This document shows, in pieces, positions 8,061 to 17,901 of a stretch of DNA of 64,000 nucleotides. Both the position numbers and the translations under genes were made by a program. The notes under the pieces are model-generated. The model did not search any database and was not told where the DNA came from. It saw nothing but the letters and a program-made list of their open reading frames with translations. This stretch comes from Flavivirga rizhaonensis (GTDB taxonomy: Bacteria > Bacteroidota > Bacteroidia > Flavobacteriales > Flavobacteriaceae), in contig NZ_SRSO01000023.1 of NCBI RefSeq assembly GCF_004791695.1, forward strand, positions 1-64,000, written 5' to 3'. Numbering within the stretch: position 1 is the first letter of the stretch; every line of letters starts with the position of its first letter.

Positions 8061-10841
8061 TTATTCAATTAGTATAGACTTATTATACGATCCGTTAGAA
8101 CCAATGACTTTTATGAAATAAGTTCCTTTATTCAGGTTTAATTGCGATAAATCAATCTGAATATTTTGTTGGTTAATAAATCTATTAGTATAAACAGACC
8201 TCCCGGTGATGTCGAATACTTTTATGACCGTAGCGGTATCATCATATTTAGACTGTACTATATTAAGAAGGCCATTGGAATTAGGGTTTGGATATACTAC
8301 AATATTCCTTTCTTTATAAGAGCCCTTTGAAAATCCATTACTCAGAATGGTTCCTGTATCTTTTACCAATTCAAAATCATCTCCCCAGGCTTGATCACTT
8401 GCATTCGCAACATAAAAATAAACTTGGGCAATCGTTGCATTAGGTCCCGTAGTAAAACTAAAAGAACCTTTAGAATAGCTTGTACTTTTAATCGCTAAAG
8501 TTTTTTCTGGAGCATCATGGTTTTTAACCCCTAAAAGAACTTGTTGACCTATTGCTGAAACTTTTCCGTAAGCCGATAAAAGATACGTAGTGTTGGGTTC
8601 AACCGGTACCATTTGGAATAAAGATCCAGCCCCATCAATATTGGCTGAATAGCTGCCATTATTTACATTATTGGATCCAACTGTAATATTGCCCCAGTTA
8701 CTCCAAGAGCTTAAATCGCCGAGTTCAAACCCATTATTAGATATAAAATTAGCTGGTTCTGTTGGTACATTTTCAGATATGGTAAAATCCACTGCACCAG
8801 CCACAGAATGATCAATCTCTACAGTAAATATATTATTGGTGCTATCCCATTCTTGCTTCTTAATCGCTGCAATTTCATCACTTTCTATATAAGGTTTTTT
8901 CTGGCACTTAAATTTTAATATACTTGGGTAAGTAGGTAAGGTATATCTACCCCCTCTTAAACCAAGGTTTGCAACATAAGCATTTGCTTGAATAAACAAC
9001 GTTTCACCATCATCTCTTAATTTACCAATAACATAACTCATTAAATCAATGTTACCACTTAGTGATTCTATAATACCATGGTTAATGTCAACATTATAAC
9101 TTTGCTTGATATTATCATTTTCCAACGTATTATACACAAAAATAGATTTGTCAATTTTTCTGGCATAGGCTTGGTTAGAACTGACCGGATAGTGAACGTT
9201 TAAATTGGCATTGACTTCAGACTGGGTGTTTAAATCCGAAATTTTCACAACCTCTAAGGGAGTTCCTTTTATTATGGGTGGAGCTACTCCTTGCTTAGGT
9301 AAGAATGGAATACCAGACGGATAACGATCTGTATTAGGAGTCATCTCAAGGTAAGCACTTTGATATATTGTTCCCCTGCCAGTTTCCAATGTCTTATTAT
9401 AAGTTTCTGAATCCGTTATTCCATAGGTTGAGCGAAGAAAATCACCCCATATATTTCCTTCCAGGTATGTTAAAAACTTTCTATCTTCTCTCTCAATATC
9501 CTCGGTATTAACAATTACGTGAAAATTTTCATTGATAGCTTCCTGTGAAGGAACTATACGCTCTGAAATAACAGCATTCACAAATGGAGTAAGATATCGG
9601 GAGTGATTATCATTAGGCTCTCCTGTTTGGTAACTCCACTGCAGATTACCTTCCAGTGCAAACACGGTAGATCCATAAGTCATTCCGTAAATGTATTGTT
9701 TAATGTGTTGCATAAAAGGATATACACGTTGTGTACCATTTGGGTCATGACCATTCTCATGCCAATTTTCTAAATTATACTCATTTGGTTGTCCAAATTT
9801 TTCCCAACACCATTCATCAGACCATATTCCAATATTTTTAACCATTCCAGTAAGTTTCATACCTTGCAAAGCACTAACGCATGTATATGCACCCCACGGA
9901 TCAGTATTTTTATAAAGCGGTATCAGGTAATCAGCATAACTTTTATTTTTAAACTTATCCCAATTGAGATCTGTGTACAATACCCACTTTGGTCGAACAT
10001 GGTTCATATCTGCGTATACAAACATTTTACCGTACTTTCGGCAGAGCTCAAGTGCGCCCTCATATGTGGATCTTGCTTTCTCTTCAAAATAGTATCGGTA
10101 AAATAGCTCCGAAGTTGCAGCACCAACACAATTTGGCAGTTCTTTAAATACTTGCTCCAACTCTGCCAAGGACCCTACTCTATCTTTTCTATCTTCGGTT
10201 CCAATATCAAAAGTAAACTTATATCCTAAATCGTTAAAGAAGCGTGAATATTCAAGCAAGTCACGACCTTTGGTCATATGGTATAAAAACGAATGACCTA
10301 AATCTAAAACCACATAGTCCTTTATCGCGTCTGGCACCATTTTTTTTAACTGTGCAGCAGCTGTTGCCGGATTATCCATTATTAAGCTTCTAAGACGCCA
10401 ATGAAACAACGGTTTCTCAGGAGTGATTACCCAGGGTTGAGGTTTTGGTGAATGATCATTGTTTACTCTAAGACTACGGGTAGCACTCCAGCTTGCCTCG
10501 TTATCATCAGAGACCCTCCAATACCATACACCAGGTTCTAAAAGAAATTTTTCGCTAGGATTATGTATACCTTGACTTGTTATAAAGTAGACATGATCGT
10601 ATAAATGCTTAATAGTTGTTTCCTGTGTTAAAACCTGACCTGTAAAATCACTGTTTTTGCTCACTTGCAATTTATAAGGCCCATCGGTACTTACTTTTAC
10701 TTTAAATGCTACTGCAACATCCGTTAACTCTTCTCCATTTTTGGGAACCAGAGGAATAACATTTTGTGCAAATACACTACCTACGGCAAGCATAAACTTA
10801 ATACATAATACCGTGAATCTTAGTTTAATTTTTTTTTTCAT
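8061..10841 (-). CDS. Secreted GH98-like glycoside hydrolase with CBM and T9SS sorting domain
   Basis: The frame is open from 10913, but the signal peptide starts at the ATG at 10841 (MKKKIKLRFTVLC...SVFAQ), giving 926 residues. Order of parts: signal peptide; an Fn3-like domain (PYKLQVSKNSDF, PGVWYWRVSDD); a TIM-barrel-like catalytic part with DYVVLDLGHS, VGAATSELFYRYY and GIWSDEWCW, which I compare with glycoside hydrolase family 98; a carbohydrate-binding domain of CBM4/9 type (NNGFELGDLSSWSNW); and a C-terminal type IX secretion sorting domain (VVYPNPNSNG...DITGRSVY...GTYFIKV). It is therefore probably exported to the surface or medium to cut a polysaccharide or glycan. The GH98 call is moderate; substrate unknown. 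No SusC/SusD pair lies nearby. Confidence 0.6.
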   Translation of the reverse strand: MKKKIKLRFTVLCIKFMLAVGSVFAQNVIPLVPKNGEELTDVAVAFKVKVSTDGPYKLQVSKNSDFTGQVLTQETTIKHLYDHVYFITSQGIHNPSEKFLLEPGVWYWRVSDDNEASWSATRSLRVNNDHSPKPQPWVITPEKPLFHWRLRSLIMDNPATAAAQLKKMVPDAIKDYVVLDLGHSFLYHMTKGRDLLEYSRFFNDLGYKFTFDIGTEDRKDRVGSLAELEQVFKELPNCVGAATSELFYRYYFEEKARSTYEGALELCRKYGKMFVYADMNHVRPKWVLYTDLNWDKFKNKSYADYLIPLYKNTDPWGAYTCVSALQGMKLTGMVKNIGIWSDEWCWEKFGQPNEYNLENWHENGHDPNGTQRVYPFMQHIKQYIYGMTYGSTVFALEGNLQWSYQTGEPNDNHSRYLTPFVNAVISERIVPSQEAINENFHVIVNTEDIEREDRKFLTYLEGNIWGDFLRSTYGITDSETYNKTLETGRGTIYQSAYLEMTPNTDRYPSGIPFLPKQGVAPPIIKGTPLEVVKISDLNTQSEVNANLNVHYPVSSNQAYARKIDKSIFVYNTLENDNIKQSYNVDINHGIIESLSGNIDLMSYVIGKLRDDGETLFIQANAYVANLGLRGGRYTLPTYPSILKFKCQKKPYIESDEIAAIKKQEWDSTNNIFTVEIDHSVAGAVDFTISENVPTEPANFISNNGFELGDLSSWSNWGNITVGSNNVNNGSYSANIDGAGSLFQMVPVEPNTTYLLSAYGKVSAIGQQVLLGVKNHDAPEKTLAIKSTSYSKGSFSFTTGPNATIAQVYFYVANASDQAWGDDFELVKDTGTILSNGFSKGSYKERNIVVYPNPNSNGLLNIVQSKYDDTATVIKVFDITGRSVYTNRFINQQNIQIDLSQLNLNKGTYFIKVIGSNGSYNKSILIE

Positions 10842-11406
10842 AATTAATAGTTTCATTTTAAATTTGAGGATTTTTTGACTTTTTAAAATCAAAAATATAA
10901 CTACTACTTTCAAATAATTCTTTTATTTAAATGTAGTTTAGTTTCAATACAAATTTTAGAATTTATACCTACTTTCAAGGCTTTGTATGAATTTTATTTT
11001 ACAACAAATGATTTAAGAATAAATACTCAAGCAATTATTTGTAAGAATTTACACTATTTTTATAAAAATGTACGTTGAAGTCGTTTAAAAACTTTCCAAT
11101 GGATTGTAAAATATATCTTTTCTCCCTTTTTTGTCTTTCTTTCACTCTCTGCAGCCTAACTGTGAAATTCGAAAAAGATATCAAAAAGGAATAAAAAATC
11201 GTTCACTTTAAAAAGCGAACCGTGCACACTTACAAAAGTTGTATTACTAATATATAATAACTGGAAACCATGATATTTTGTATGGCTTCCCATAAAAATA
11301 ATCATTGTCAATAAAACGAGTGTAGATATTTAAAAACTCAGACATTTCGTTACCCGTATCTTTGAACAGTAACCATATACAAATAAGAAATTAGAATGGA
11401 ATATAA
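10842..11406. other. Gene-free stretch upstream of the GH98-like gene
   Basis: About 565 AT-rich bases lie between the GH98-like gene start and the ytxJ stop. I see no supported gene, RNA or strong hairpin. A weak inverted repeat around 11202-11222 (GTTC...GAAC) could be a ytxJ terminator, and the promoter of the hydrolase gene must lie in the lower part. Confidence 0.5.
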
Positions 11407-11799
11407 CTATAAAGCAAACCGTCTCAAATCAACTTCATTAATAGCACCATGAGAAGCATGAGCAATCACTACGCCATTTTTAATCACTAATAATTGTGGA
11501 GATTCGTGCATAACTTGAAATTTATACCCTACTTCATTAGAAACATCTCTATAATTTATTAAATCCAAATAATACAAGTCTAAATCTTTCTCGGTCAAAT
11601 TGTAGCTACTAACAAATTGCCTCATAACCATACTACTAATTCCACAACGCGTAGAATGCTTAAAAATAACTTGCGTTTTGGTAGCAGATTTTTTTTCTAT
11701 AAAATCTAATTGAGGTATTTCATTTAAAGGAATCCAAGGTATATCCCTCTCCTCTTTTGTGTCATTAGTCCCTCCAAATATTTTATTTAATAATCCCAT
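11407..11799 (-). CDS. ytxJ: Bacillithiol-system redox protein YtxJ
   Basis: The 130-residue protein matches the YtxJ/DUF2847 family: a thioredoxin-like fold with the signature FKHSTRCGISSMV, where the single cysteine lies in a TRCxIS motif in place of CxxC. Family members are thought to act as monothiol bacilliredoxins, removing bacillithiol from protein cysteines; many Bacteroidetes make bacillithiol. MHESPQLLVIKNG corresponds to the cis-proline strand. It is cytoplasmic with no signal peptide. It is divergent from clpB, with a repeat between them. Confidence 0.88.
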   Translation of the reverse strand: MGLLNKIFGGTNDTKEERDIPWIPLNEIPQLDFIEKKSATKTQVIFKHSTRCGISSMVMRQFVSSYNLTEKDLDLYYLDLINYRDVSNEVGYKFQVMHESPQLLVIKNGVVIAHASHGAINEVDLRRFAL

Positions 11800-11845
11800 A
11801 ATTTAAAAATTTCTCCCCTCAAAACGTGTTTTGAAGAATCATTAA

Positions 11846-12090
11846 TTTGTCATTCCTATCCTCCGCAGGAATCTATTCTTTTTATTTCAGCAAAAAGTAT
11901 AAATTCACTTTTCATCTAATAAGTCGTACTTGTTTCAGAATCTTACAAACTGACTAAAAGTCACTATATTATTAACTTTTCACGACATTTTGTCTTTTAA
12001 AATGTGTTGGTAAGGTTATTGACTTAAAGATGTTGTAAAAGTAATTAAATAGAATTGATGAACAGATTCCCGCTTTCGCGGGAATGACAA
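11846..12090. repeat. GTCATTCC/GGAATGAC hairpin repeats flanking about 190 bp
   Basis: TTTGTCATTCC at 11846-11856 is followed by AGGAATC, and an inverted partner GATTCCCGC...GCGGGAATGACAA ends at 12090. The second copy forms an 8-bp stem (12066-12073 with 12078-12085). Such units are dispersed in flavobacterial genomes. The ATG inside GGAATGACA creates a false early start for clpB. Confidence 0.6.
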
Positions 12091-12101
12091 AAAACATACA
12101 A

Positions 12102-14705
12102 ATGAACTTAAATAATTATACAATAAAATCACAAGAAGCCATTCAGCAAGCACAGCAAATTGCTCAAGGTTTTGGACATCAGCAAATCGAAAATGAACAT
12201 ATTTTTAAAGGTATTTTTGAAGTTGATGAAAACGTATTGCCATTCCTTTTAAAAAAATTGAATGTCAACGTTTCCATTCTAGAACAGGCTTTAGATAAGC
12301 AATTGGAAAGTTTTCCTAAAGTGTCCGGAAGTGAATTGATGCTATCTCGCGAAGCTGGAAAAAGCTTAAACGAAGCATCAATCATCTCTAAAAAAATGAA
12401 AGATGATTTTGTGTCTATTGAACACTTAATCCTAGCAGTTTTTAAATCGAATAGCAAAATAGCACAAATGCTAAAAGACCAAGGTGTTAATGAAAAAGGT
12501 TTGAAAACAGCTATTGAAGAATTACGCAAAGGCGAAAACGTGACGTCTCAAAGTCAGGAGGAAACTTATAATTCATTAAATAAATATGCGAAAAACTTAA
12601 ATCAGTTAGCTAAAGATGGTAAGCTGGATCCTGTAATTGGTCGAGATGAAGAAATACGTAGAATTCTTCAAATTTTATCACGGAGAACCAAAAACAATCC
12701 TATACTTGTTGGAGAGCCTGGAACTGGCAAAACAGCAATTGCAGAAGGTTTAGCACACAGAATTATTGATGGTGACATTCCCGAAAATTTAAAAGACAAA
12801 CAAATTTTCGCACTCGATATGGGGGCATTAATTGCTGGTGCAAAATATAAAGGTGAATTTGAAGAGCGTTTAAAAGCTGTGATAAAGGAAGTAACGACTA
12901 GTGAAGGCGATATTGTATTATTTATAGATGAAATCCATACACTTGTTGGAGCTGGTGGTGGACAAGGGGCCATGGATGCTGCCAATATTTTAAAACCTGC
13001 TTTAGCACGTGGAGAACTTCGTGCTATCGGAGCAACTACCTTAGATGAGTATCAAAAATACTTCGAAAAAGACAAAGCTTTAGAGCGCCGTTTTCAAAAA
13101 GTAATGGTTAATGAACCAGATACAGAAAGTGCCATTTCAATACTCCGCGGTATTAAAGAAAAATACGAAACACATCATAAAGTTCGTATAAAAGATGAAG
13201 CCATTATTGGAGCTGTTAAACTATCAGAGCGATACATAACCAATCGTTTTCTGCCGGATAAAGCCATAGATTTAATGGACGAAGCCGCCTCTAAATTACG
13301 CATGGAAATTAATTCTAAGCCTGAAGAACTAGATGTTTTAGATAGAAAAATTATGCAATTAGAAATTGAAATTGAAGCCATCAAACGTGAAAAAGATGAA
13401 TCTAAGCTAAAATCACTTCGATCAGATCTGGCTAATTTAAAAGAATCCAGAAATGAAATCAATGCAAAATGGAAAAGTGAGAAAGAAGTCGTTGATAACA
13501 TCCAAAATACAAAACAGGATATTGAAAATTATAAGATAGAAGCAGAACGAGCAGAACGTGATGGAGATTACGGAAAAGTAGCAGAATTACGTTACGGGAA
13601 AATTAAAGACGCTCAAGAACAACTTGAGGCTTTTCAAAAACAATTACAAGCACAGTCTGAAAACTCATTAATAAAAGAAGAAGTAATCTATGACGATATA
13701 GCAGAAGTCGTTGCCAAATGGACTGGAATTCCGGTAACAAAAATGGTTCAAAGCGAACGTGAAAAATTGCTTAAGCTTGAAACCGAACTACATAAACGTG
13801 TCGTAGGGCAAGAAGAAGCCATAGTTGCAGTTAGTGATGCCGTTAGAAGAAGCCGGGCAGGTTTACAAAACTCGAAAAAACCAATTGGTACGTTCCTTTT
13901 TTTAGGAACAACTGGTGTTGGTAAAACTGAATTAGCTAAAGCCTTGGCTGATTACCTATTTGATGATGAAAATGCAATGACCCGTATCGATATGAGCGAA
14001 TATCAAGAACGACATGCAGTAAGCAGATTAGTTGGTGCACCTCCAGGATACGTTGGATATGATGAAGGCGGACAATTAACCGAAGCTGTAAGACGTAAAC
14101 CTTACTCTGTAGTTCTTTTAGATGAAATTGAAAAAGCACACCCCGATACTTTTAATATTTTGCTACAAGTATTAGATGAGGGGCATTTAACTGATAATAA
14201 AGGACGCACAGCAGATTTTAAAAACACAATCATTATAATGACCTCAAACATAGGAAGTCATTTAATACACGAACGTTTTGAAGCAACTAAAGATATCGAT
14301 TCTGCAATGGAATTGGCCAAAACAGATGTCTTAGGCTTATTAAAACAAAGTGTGCGTCCTGAGTTTTTAAATAGAATTGATGACATCATTATGTTTACAC
14401 CCCTTAGCAAAGAAGACATAACAGCCATTGTTGAATTGCAATTAAAAGCACTTACAAAAATGATAGGGCAACAAGATATCACTTTTGATGCAACACCAGA
14501 AGCTGTAAATTACTTAGCAGAAAAAGGATATAATCCGGAATATGGTGCAAGACCTGTAAAACGGGTTGTTCAAAAAGAAGTTTTAAATGCTTTGAGTAAA
14601 GAAATTTTGGCAGGAAGAGTCACTACAGATAGCATTATTTTATTAGATGCTTTTGATGATGAACTGGTTTTTAGAAATCAAAAACTACAAGCAAAATACG
14701 AGTAG
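12102..14705 (+). CDS. clpB: ATP-dependent disaggregase ClpB
   Basis: ClpB works with DnaK to pull apart aggregated proteins after stress. The 867-residue product has the N-domain ([18 protein letters not shown]), a first AAA+ domain with Walker A GEPGTGKT and Walker [16 protein letters not shown], the long coiled-coil middle domain (about 400-530, rich in Glu, Lys and Leu), and a second AAA+ domain with GTTGVGKT and [14 protein letters not shown] use the ATG at 12102; the frame also opens at 12084, but those six codons lie in a hairpin repeat. There is no CtsR or HrcA-like palindrome that I can recognise. Confidence 0.98.
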   Translation: MNLNNYTIKSQEAIQQAQQIAQGFGHQQIENEHIFKGIFEVDENVLPFLLKKLNVNVSILEQALDKQLESFPKVSGSELMLSREAGKSLNEASIISKKMKDDFVSIEHLILAVFKSNSKIAQMLKDQGVNEKGLKTAIEELRKGENVTSQSQEETYNSLNKYAKNLNQLAKDGKLDPVIGRDEEIRRILQILSRRTKNNPILVGEPGTGKTAIAEGLAHRIIDGDIPENLKDKQIFALDMGALIAGAKYKGEFEERLKAVIKEVTTSEGDIVLFIDEIHTLVGAGGGQGAMDAANILKPALARGELRAIGATTLDEYQKYFEKDKALERRFQKVMVNEPDTESAISILRGIKEKYETHHKVRIKDEAIIGAVKLSERYITNRFLPDKAIDLMDEAASKLRMEINSKPEELDVLDRKIMQLEIEIEAIKREKDESKLKSLRSDLANLKESRNEINAKWKSEKEVVDNIQNTKQDIENYKIEAERAERDGDYGKVAELRYGKIKDAQEQLEAFQKQLQAQSENSLIKEEVIYDDIAEVVAKWTGIPVTKMVQSEREKLLKLETELHKRVVGQEEAIVAVSDAVRRSRAGLQNSKKPIGTFLFLGTTGVGKTELAKALADYLFDDENAMTRIDMSEYQERHAVSRLVGAPPGYVGYDEGGQLTEAVRRKPYSVVLLDEIEKAHPDTFNILLQVLDEGHLTDNKGRTADFKNTIIIMTSNIGSHLIHERFEATKDIDSAMELAKTDVLGLLKQSVRPEFLNRIDDIIMFTPLSKEDITAIVELQLKALTKMIGQQDITFDATPEAVNYLAEKGYNPEYGARPVKRVVQKEVLNALSKEILAGRVTTDSIILLDAFDDELVFRNQKLQAKYE

Positions 14706-14758
14706 TCAAACCCATATAATTAGTAGTGAAAACATTTTATTGTTTTTTCGTTTAACGG

Positions 14759-14850
14759 TAAGCAACCTTTTTAATTTAACAACATCTAGAATATATAATT
14801 TAAAATATTCATGATAATAGTTAAATTAAAAATGGTTGCTTATTTTTTTC
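14759..14850 (+). terminator. Terminator of clpB, long imperfect hairpin
   Basis: TAAGCAACC plus TTTTTAATTTAAC (14759-14780) pairs with its inverted copy at 14820-14842, with one bulged base, around a 39-base loop. A T-run (TATTTTTTT) follows at once. The rest of the gap to 15000 shows nothing further. Confidence 0.65.
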
Positions 14851-15000
14851 ATGGTTGGTATTAAGTAATCGTATTATATAACAAAGTATGGTTACATAAT
14901 CTCCCAGACTACAAAAAACACGGTATAGACATAGATTACTCATACTAAAGTTAATGATTAAAAAATTTATATCGAACTCAACCTAATAAAAAAGTTAGTA

Positions 15001-15035
15001 AAAATATACCATTTGGTATATTTTAAGTATATTTG
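15001..15035 (+). promoter_or_regulatory. TetR operator and -7 box of the tetR gene
   Basis: AAAATATACC (15001-15010) and GGTATATTTT (15015-15024) are perfect inverted arms around 4 bases. Four bases later TATATTTG (15028-15035) matches the Bacteroidetes -7 box, only 7 bases before the ATG at 15043, so the transcript would be nearly leaderless. A repressor bound here would cover the -33 region. Confidence 0.75.
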
Positions 15036-15042
15036 ACAAATC

Positions 15043-15639
15043 ATGACAACAAAAGCAGAACTCACATCGCAATATATACTGGAAATAGTAGCCCCTATTT
15101 TTAATAAAAATGGTTATGCAGCAACTAGTTTAAGTGATGTAACCAAAGCCACAGGCCTAACTAAAGGTGCTATATACGGTAATTTTAAAAACAAGGAAGA
15201 CTTAGCCATTGCCTCTTTTGTGTTTACTGTAAAAAATATGCTCAAACGAATTGGTGAACATTTGTTAAATAGCGATTCTCCTATTGAAAAATTATATCTT
15301 ATAACTGATTTTTATAGAAACTACTATGACTATAGTAAAGAACTTGGTGGTTGTCCTGTTTTAAATATTGGTGTTGACGCTAATAATCAGAACAGCCTTC
15401 TTCTTCAAAAAGTTAGACAGGTTATAGAACGTATTCAAGATCAAGTAACAACAATAGTTGAGGAAGGTATTGAAGCTGGAGAAATTTCAGCAGAAATAAA
15501 TGCCCTATATTTTGCTAGACGATTAGACACCATGATACAAGGAGCCATATTCATGACTTATACCATGGATGATGATTTTTATATCCAAGACACTATGGAC
15601 TTAATAGACAGAATGATAGATAACGAACTTAAAATATAA
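15043..15639 (+). CDS. TetR-family repressor, likely autoregulated
   Basis: The 198-residue protein has the N-terminal TetR helix-turn-helix (SLSDVTKATGLTKGAIYGNFKNKEDL, residues about 27-52). Its ligand-binding helical part (FYRNYYDYSKELGGCPVLNIGVDA) resembles TetR_C members that bind small hydrophobic ligands. A perfect operator-like palindrome lies 19 bases before its start, and a second with the same ACC-N4-GGT core lies before the next gene. I infer that it represses itself and the thioesterase gene. The ligand is unknown, perhaps an acyl-CoA or fatty acid given the target. Confidence 0.88.
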   Translation: MTTKAELTSQYILEIVAPIFNKNGYAATSLSDVTKATGLTKGAIYGNFKNKEDLAIASFVFTVKNMLKRIGEHLLNSDSPIEKLYLITDFYRNYYDYSKELGGCPVLNIGVDANNQNSLLLQKVRQVIERIQDQVTTIVEEGIEAGEISAEINALYFARRLDTMIQGAIFMTYTMDDDFYIQDTMDLIDRMIDNELKI

Positions 15640-15655
15640 TATTTTTTTAACCATA

Positions 15656-15675
15656 AATATACCGATTGGTATATT
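15656..15675 (+). promoter_or_regulatory. Second TetR operator, before the thioesterase gene
   Basis: AATATACC (15656-15663) and GGTATATT (15668-15675) are perfect arms around GATT, matching the core of the operator at 15001-15024. It lies 15 bases before the next start codon. Confidence 0.75.
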
Positions 15676-15689
15676 AAATAACAATAATT

Positions 15690-16184
15690 ATGAGCGAACT
15701 TTTAAAAGTTTTAGAGAGCAAAACAAAAATCAGATTTCAAGACTGCGACCCATTTAATCATTTAAACAATGGAAGTTACACGAATTATTTCATGAACCAC
15801 CGAGAAGATGTACTTATAAAACATTATGGTATAGATATTTATAAGATGGCAAAACAACAGGGGAAAAGTTGGGTCTCAAGCAGCAATCAAATTGCTTATT
15901 TAAAACCAGCATTTTTAATGGAAACTGTTACTTTTGAATCTCAATTAGTGAACTTTACAGACAGTGAATTACATGTAGAAATGCGTATGTATAATGAGGG
16001 TAAAAGTCATTTAAAAGCTATTATTTGGTCTGGTTTTGTTCATTTTAACTTATTAAAACAAAAACGAGAAATACATACTGAAGATTTAATGCAACTTTTT
16101 GAAAATGTTAACAACCCCGTGAACGCATTTACTTTTGAAGAACGCCTTATTCAAATGAAATCTAACCTTGTTAAAGAAGCCTAA
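15690..16184 (+). CDS. Acyl-CoA thioesterase, hotdog fold
   Basis: The 164-residue protein carries the 4-hydroxybenzoyl-CoA thioesterase/YbgC-type signature RFQDCDPFNHLNNGSYTNYF near residues 15-34, with the catalytic Asp in the DxFNH segment, and VTFESQLVNFTDSELHVEMRM in the core sheet. It should hydrolyse acyl-CoA thioesters in the cytoplasm; chain length cannot be read from the sequence. It follows the tetR gene after 50 bases and has its own copy of the TetR operator, so it is the likely target of that repressor. Confidence 0.85.
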   Translation: MSELLKVLESKTKIRFQDCDPFNHLNNGSYTNYFMNHREDVLIKHYGIDIYKMAKQQGKSWVSSSNQIAYLKPAFLMETVTFESQLVNFTDSELHVEMRMYNEGKSHLKAIIWSGFVHFNLLKQKREIHTEDLMQLFENVNNPVNAFTFEERLIQMKSNLVKEA

Positions 16185-16290
16185 AATTAATCTTGAATAT
16201 AATAATTTATAAACAAATAGACTACTTTATGGTACGGTTATTGTTAATAAAAATATGCTTTTATGTAAATTTTATATCATTATAAATACG

Positions 16291-16298
16291 TAAATTTG
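16291..16298 (+). promoter_or_regulatory. -7 box upstream of the first deoC-like gene
   Basis: TAAATTTG fits the TAnnTTTG consensus and lies 88 bases before the ATG at 16386. No clear -33 box was found. Confidence 0.35.
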
Positions 16299-16385
16299 TT
16301 TTTGCGTGAGCCCTAAAATTTCACATAAAAATAAAGAATAATTCAAGTTTACCCCCTTAATAAACTTTAAAACCTACTTATAGCG

Positions 16386-17030
16386 ATGGATATTAGCAAG
16401 TATATTGATTATACACTTTTAAACCCTACTTCAACAGAGCGTAACATTATAGATTTATGCCATGTAGCAAAAAAAAATGGTTTTTATTCTGTATGTGTTA
16501 GTAGTTCTTACGTTTCTTTAGCAAAACAATTACTAGAAAAAACAAACGTTAAAATTTGTTCAGTTATTGGGTTTCCTCTTGGGTCTATGGCTACTGCGTC
16601 AAAAGTTTATGAAGCAAAACAAGCTGTTAGTGATGGAGCTGATGAAATTGACATGGTTATTAATCTTGGATTTCTTAAAAGTAAAAATTATGTATCCGTT
16701 TTTAAAGATATTAGCGATGTTAAACTTGCTATAGGAGGAAAACCTTTAAAAGTTATTGTTGAAGTTTCTGAATTGAATAAAAATGAAATTATAAAAGCTT
16801 GTGAAATTTCTCTGGATGCCAATGTAGATTATATTAAAACATCTAGTGGGTTTTCAAAAGGGGGAGCAACATTAACTGTAGTTAAGATTATAAAAAAGAC
16901 CGTTAAAAATCGTATTAAAATATGTGCATCTGGAGACATTAAGGATGTTGAAACTGCTAAAAAATATATTGACATAGGTGTTAGTAGAATTAATGTTTCA
17001 TCAGATTTTAAGATAAAACAGACTGCGTAA
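16386..17030 (+). CDS. DeoC-like protein lacking a catalytic lysine
   Basis: The 214-residue protein is clearly a homologue of deoxyribose-phosphate aldolase and of the next gene ([44 protein letters not shown]). The Schiff-base lysine is kept (YIKTSSGF, K151). The position of the second catalytic lysine reads IKICASGD, with C180 where the neighbour has K181. The DHTLLK motif has become DYTLLN, ETC has become EVS, and the C-terminal phosphate-binding GTSSG has become NVSSD. I infer a protein that is catalytically altered or inactive. It has its own terminator, so it is separate from the following operon. Confidence 0.85.
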   Translation: MDISKYIDYTLLNPTSTERNIIDLCHVAKKNGFYSVCVSSSYVSLAKQLLEKTNVKICSVIGFPLGSMATASKVYEAKQAVSDGADEIDMVINLGFLKSKNYVSVFKDISDVKLAIGGKPLKVIVEVSELNKNEIIKACEISLDANVDYIKTSSGFSKGGATLTVVKIIKKTVKNRIKICASGDIKDVETAKKYIDIGVSRINVSSDFKIKQTA

Positions 17031-17053
17031 GTTTAATTTGCAGTATAGCTAAC

Positions 17054-17096
17054 AAAAAAGGCTTTTAAAGACAATACATCTTTAAAAGCCTTTTTT
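17054..17096 (+). terminator. Terminator after the first deoC-like gene
   Basis: Bases 17054-17071 and 17079-17096 form a perfect 18-bp stem around a 7-base loop, ending in a T-run. Confidence 0.9.
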
Positions 17097-17234
17097 TATT
17101 AAATAAATCATAAAAAGCAAAACTCAATTAAATCTTAAAAACTAATTAAGACCATGACTCGTAAATACATAAAATACCTGTCTTAATTTTAATTAATTTT
17201 TATTTAAAAAATAATACTAACTTTAACATACTTT

Positions 17235-17900
17235 ATGAAACCTATTAATGAATATATAGATCACACACTTCTAAAAGCAACAGCTACAGTAAAAGACATC
17301 ATTAAACTATGCGAAGAGGCGAAACAACACCAATTTTTCTCTGTTTGCGTAAATAGCTGTTATGTTACCTTAGCTAAAGAAGAATTACAAAACAGCAATG
17401 TTAAAATTTGTAGCGTTGTTGGTTTTCCTTTGGGAGCTATGAGTACTAAAGCCAAAGTTACTGAAGCCACCTTAGCTTTAAAAGATGGAGCAGATGAAAT
17501 CGATATGGTTATTAATATTGGTTTATTAAAAAGTAAAAACTTTGATGGCGTTTTAAAAGATATTGAAGCTGTAAAAAAATGTATGCCTAACCATACCTTA
17601 AAAGTTATTTTAGAAACATGTTACCTCCAAGAATTAGAAATAGTTAAAGCTAGTGAGCTTGCCATAAAAGGAGGTGCAGATTTTATAAAAACTTCTACAG
17701 GCTTTGGACCTAGCGGTGCTACATTAAATGATGTAAAACTTATGAAAAATGCTTGCTTAAACTATACTAAAGTAAAAGCTTCTGGTGGCATAAAAGATTA
17801 TAAAACAGCTTTAGAATATATCAATTTAGGAGTTGATCGTTTAGGTACTTCATCCGGAATTAGTATTCTAAAAGGCACTTCCTCTAATTCAAACTATTAA
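17235..17900 (+). CDS. deoC: Deoxyribose-phosphate aldolase
   Basis: DeoC splits 2-deoxyribose 5-phosphate to acetaldehyde and glyceraldehyde 3-phosphate in deoxynucleoside catabolism. The 221-residue product keeps all key parts: [10 protein letters not shown], the aspartate in DEIDMV (D90), the Schiff-base lysine in FIKTSTGFG (K152), the second lysine in KVKASGGIK (K181) and GTSSG for phosphate. It is followed after one base by deoD, so phosphorolysis and aldol cleavage are made together. It is the intact partner of the degenerate paralogue upstream. Confidence 0.96.
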   Translation: MKPINEYIDHTLLKATATVKDIIKLCEEAKQHQFFSVCVNSCYVTLAKEELQNSNVKICSVVGFPLGAMSTKAKVTEATLALKDGADEIDMVINIGLLKSKNFDGVLKDIEAVKKCMPNHTLKVILETCYLQELEIVKASELAIKGGADFIKTSTGFGPSGATLNDVKLMKNACLNYTKVKASGGIKDYKTALEYINLGVDRLGTSSGISILKGTSSNSNY

Positions 17901-17901
17901 A

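Noticed and set aside
10841-10913. Upstream extension of the GH98-like gene
   Set aside because: The residues before the ATG at 10841 do not fit a signal peptide; MKKKIKLRFTVLC starts a typical one.
12179-12529. Antisense open frames along clpB (also 12668-12985, 13175-13501, 14258-14482)
   Set aside because: They mirror the clpB frame and have Ser/Leu-rich low-quality sequence; the sense gene is certain.
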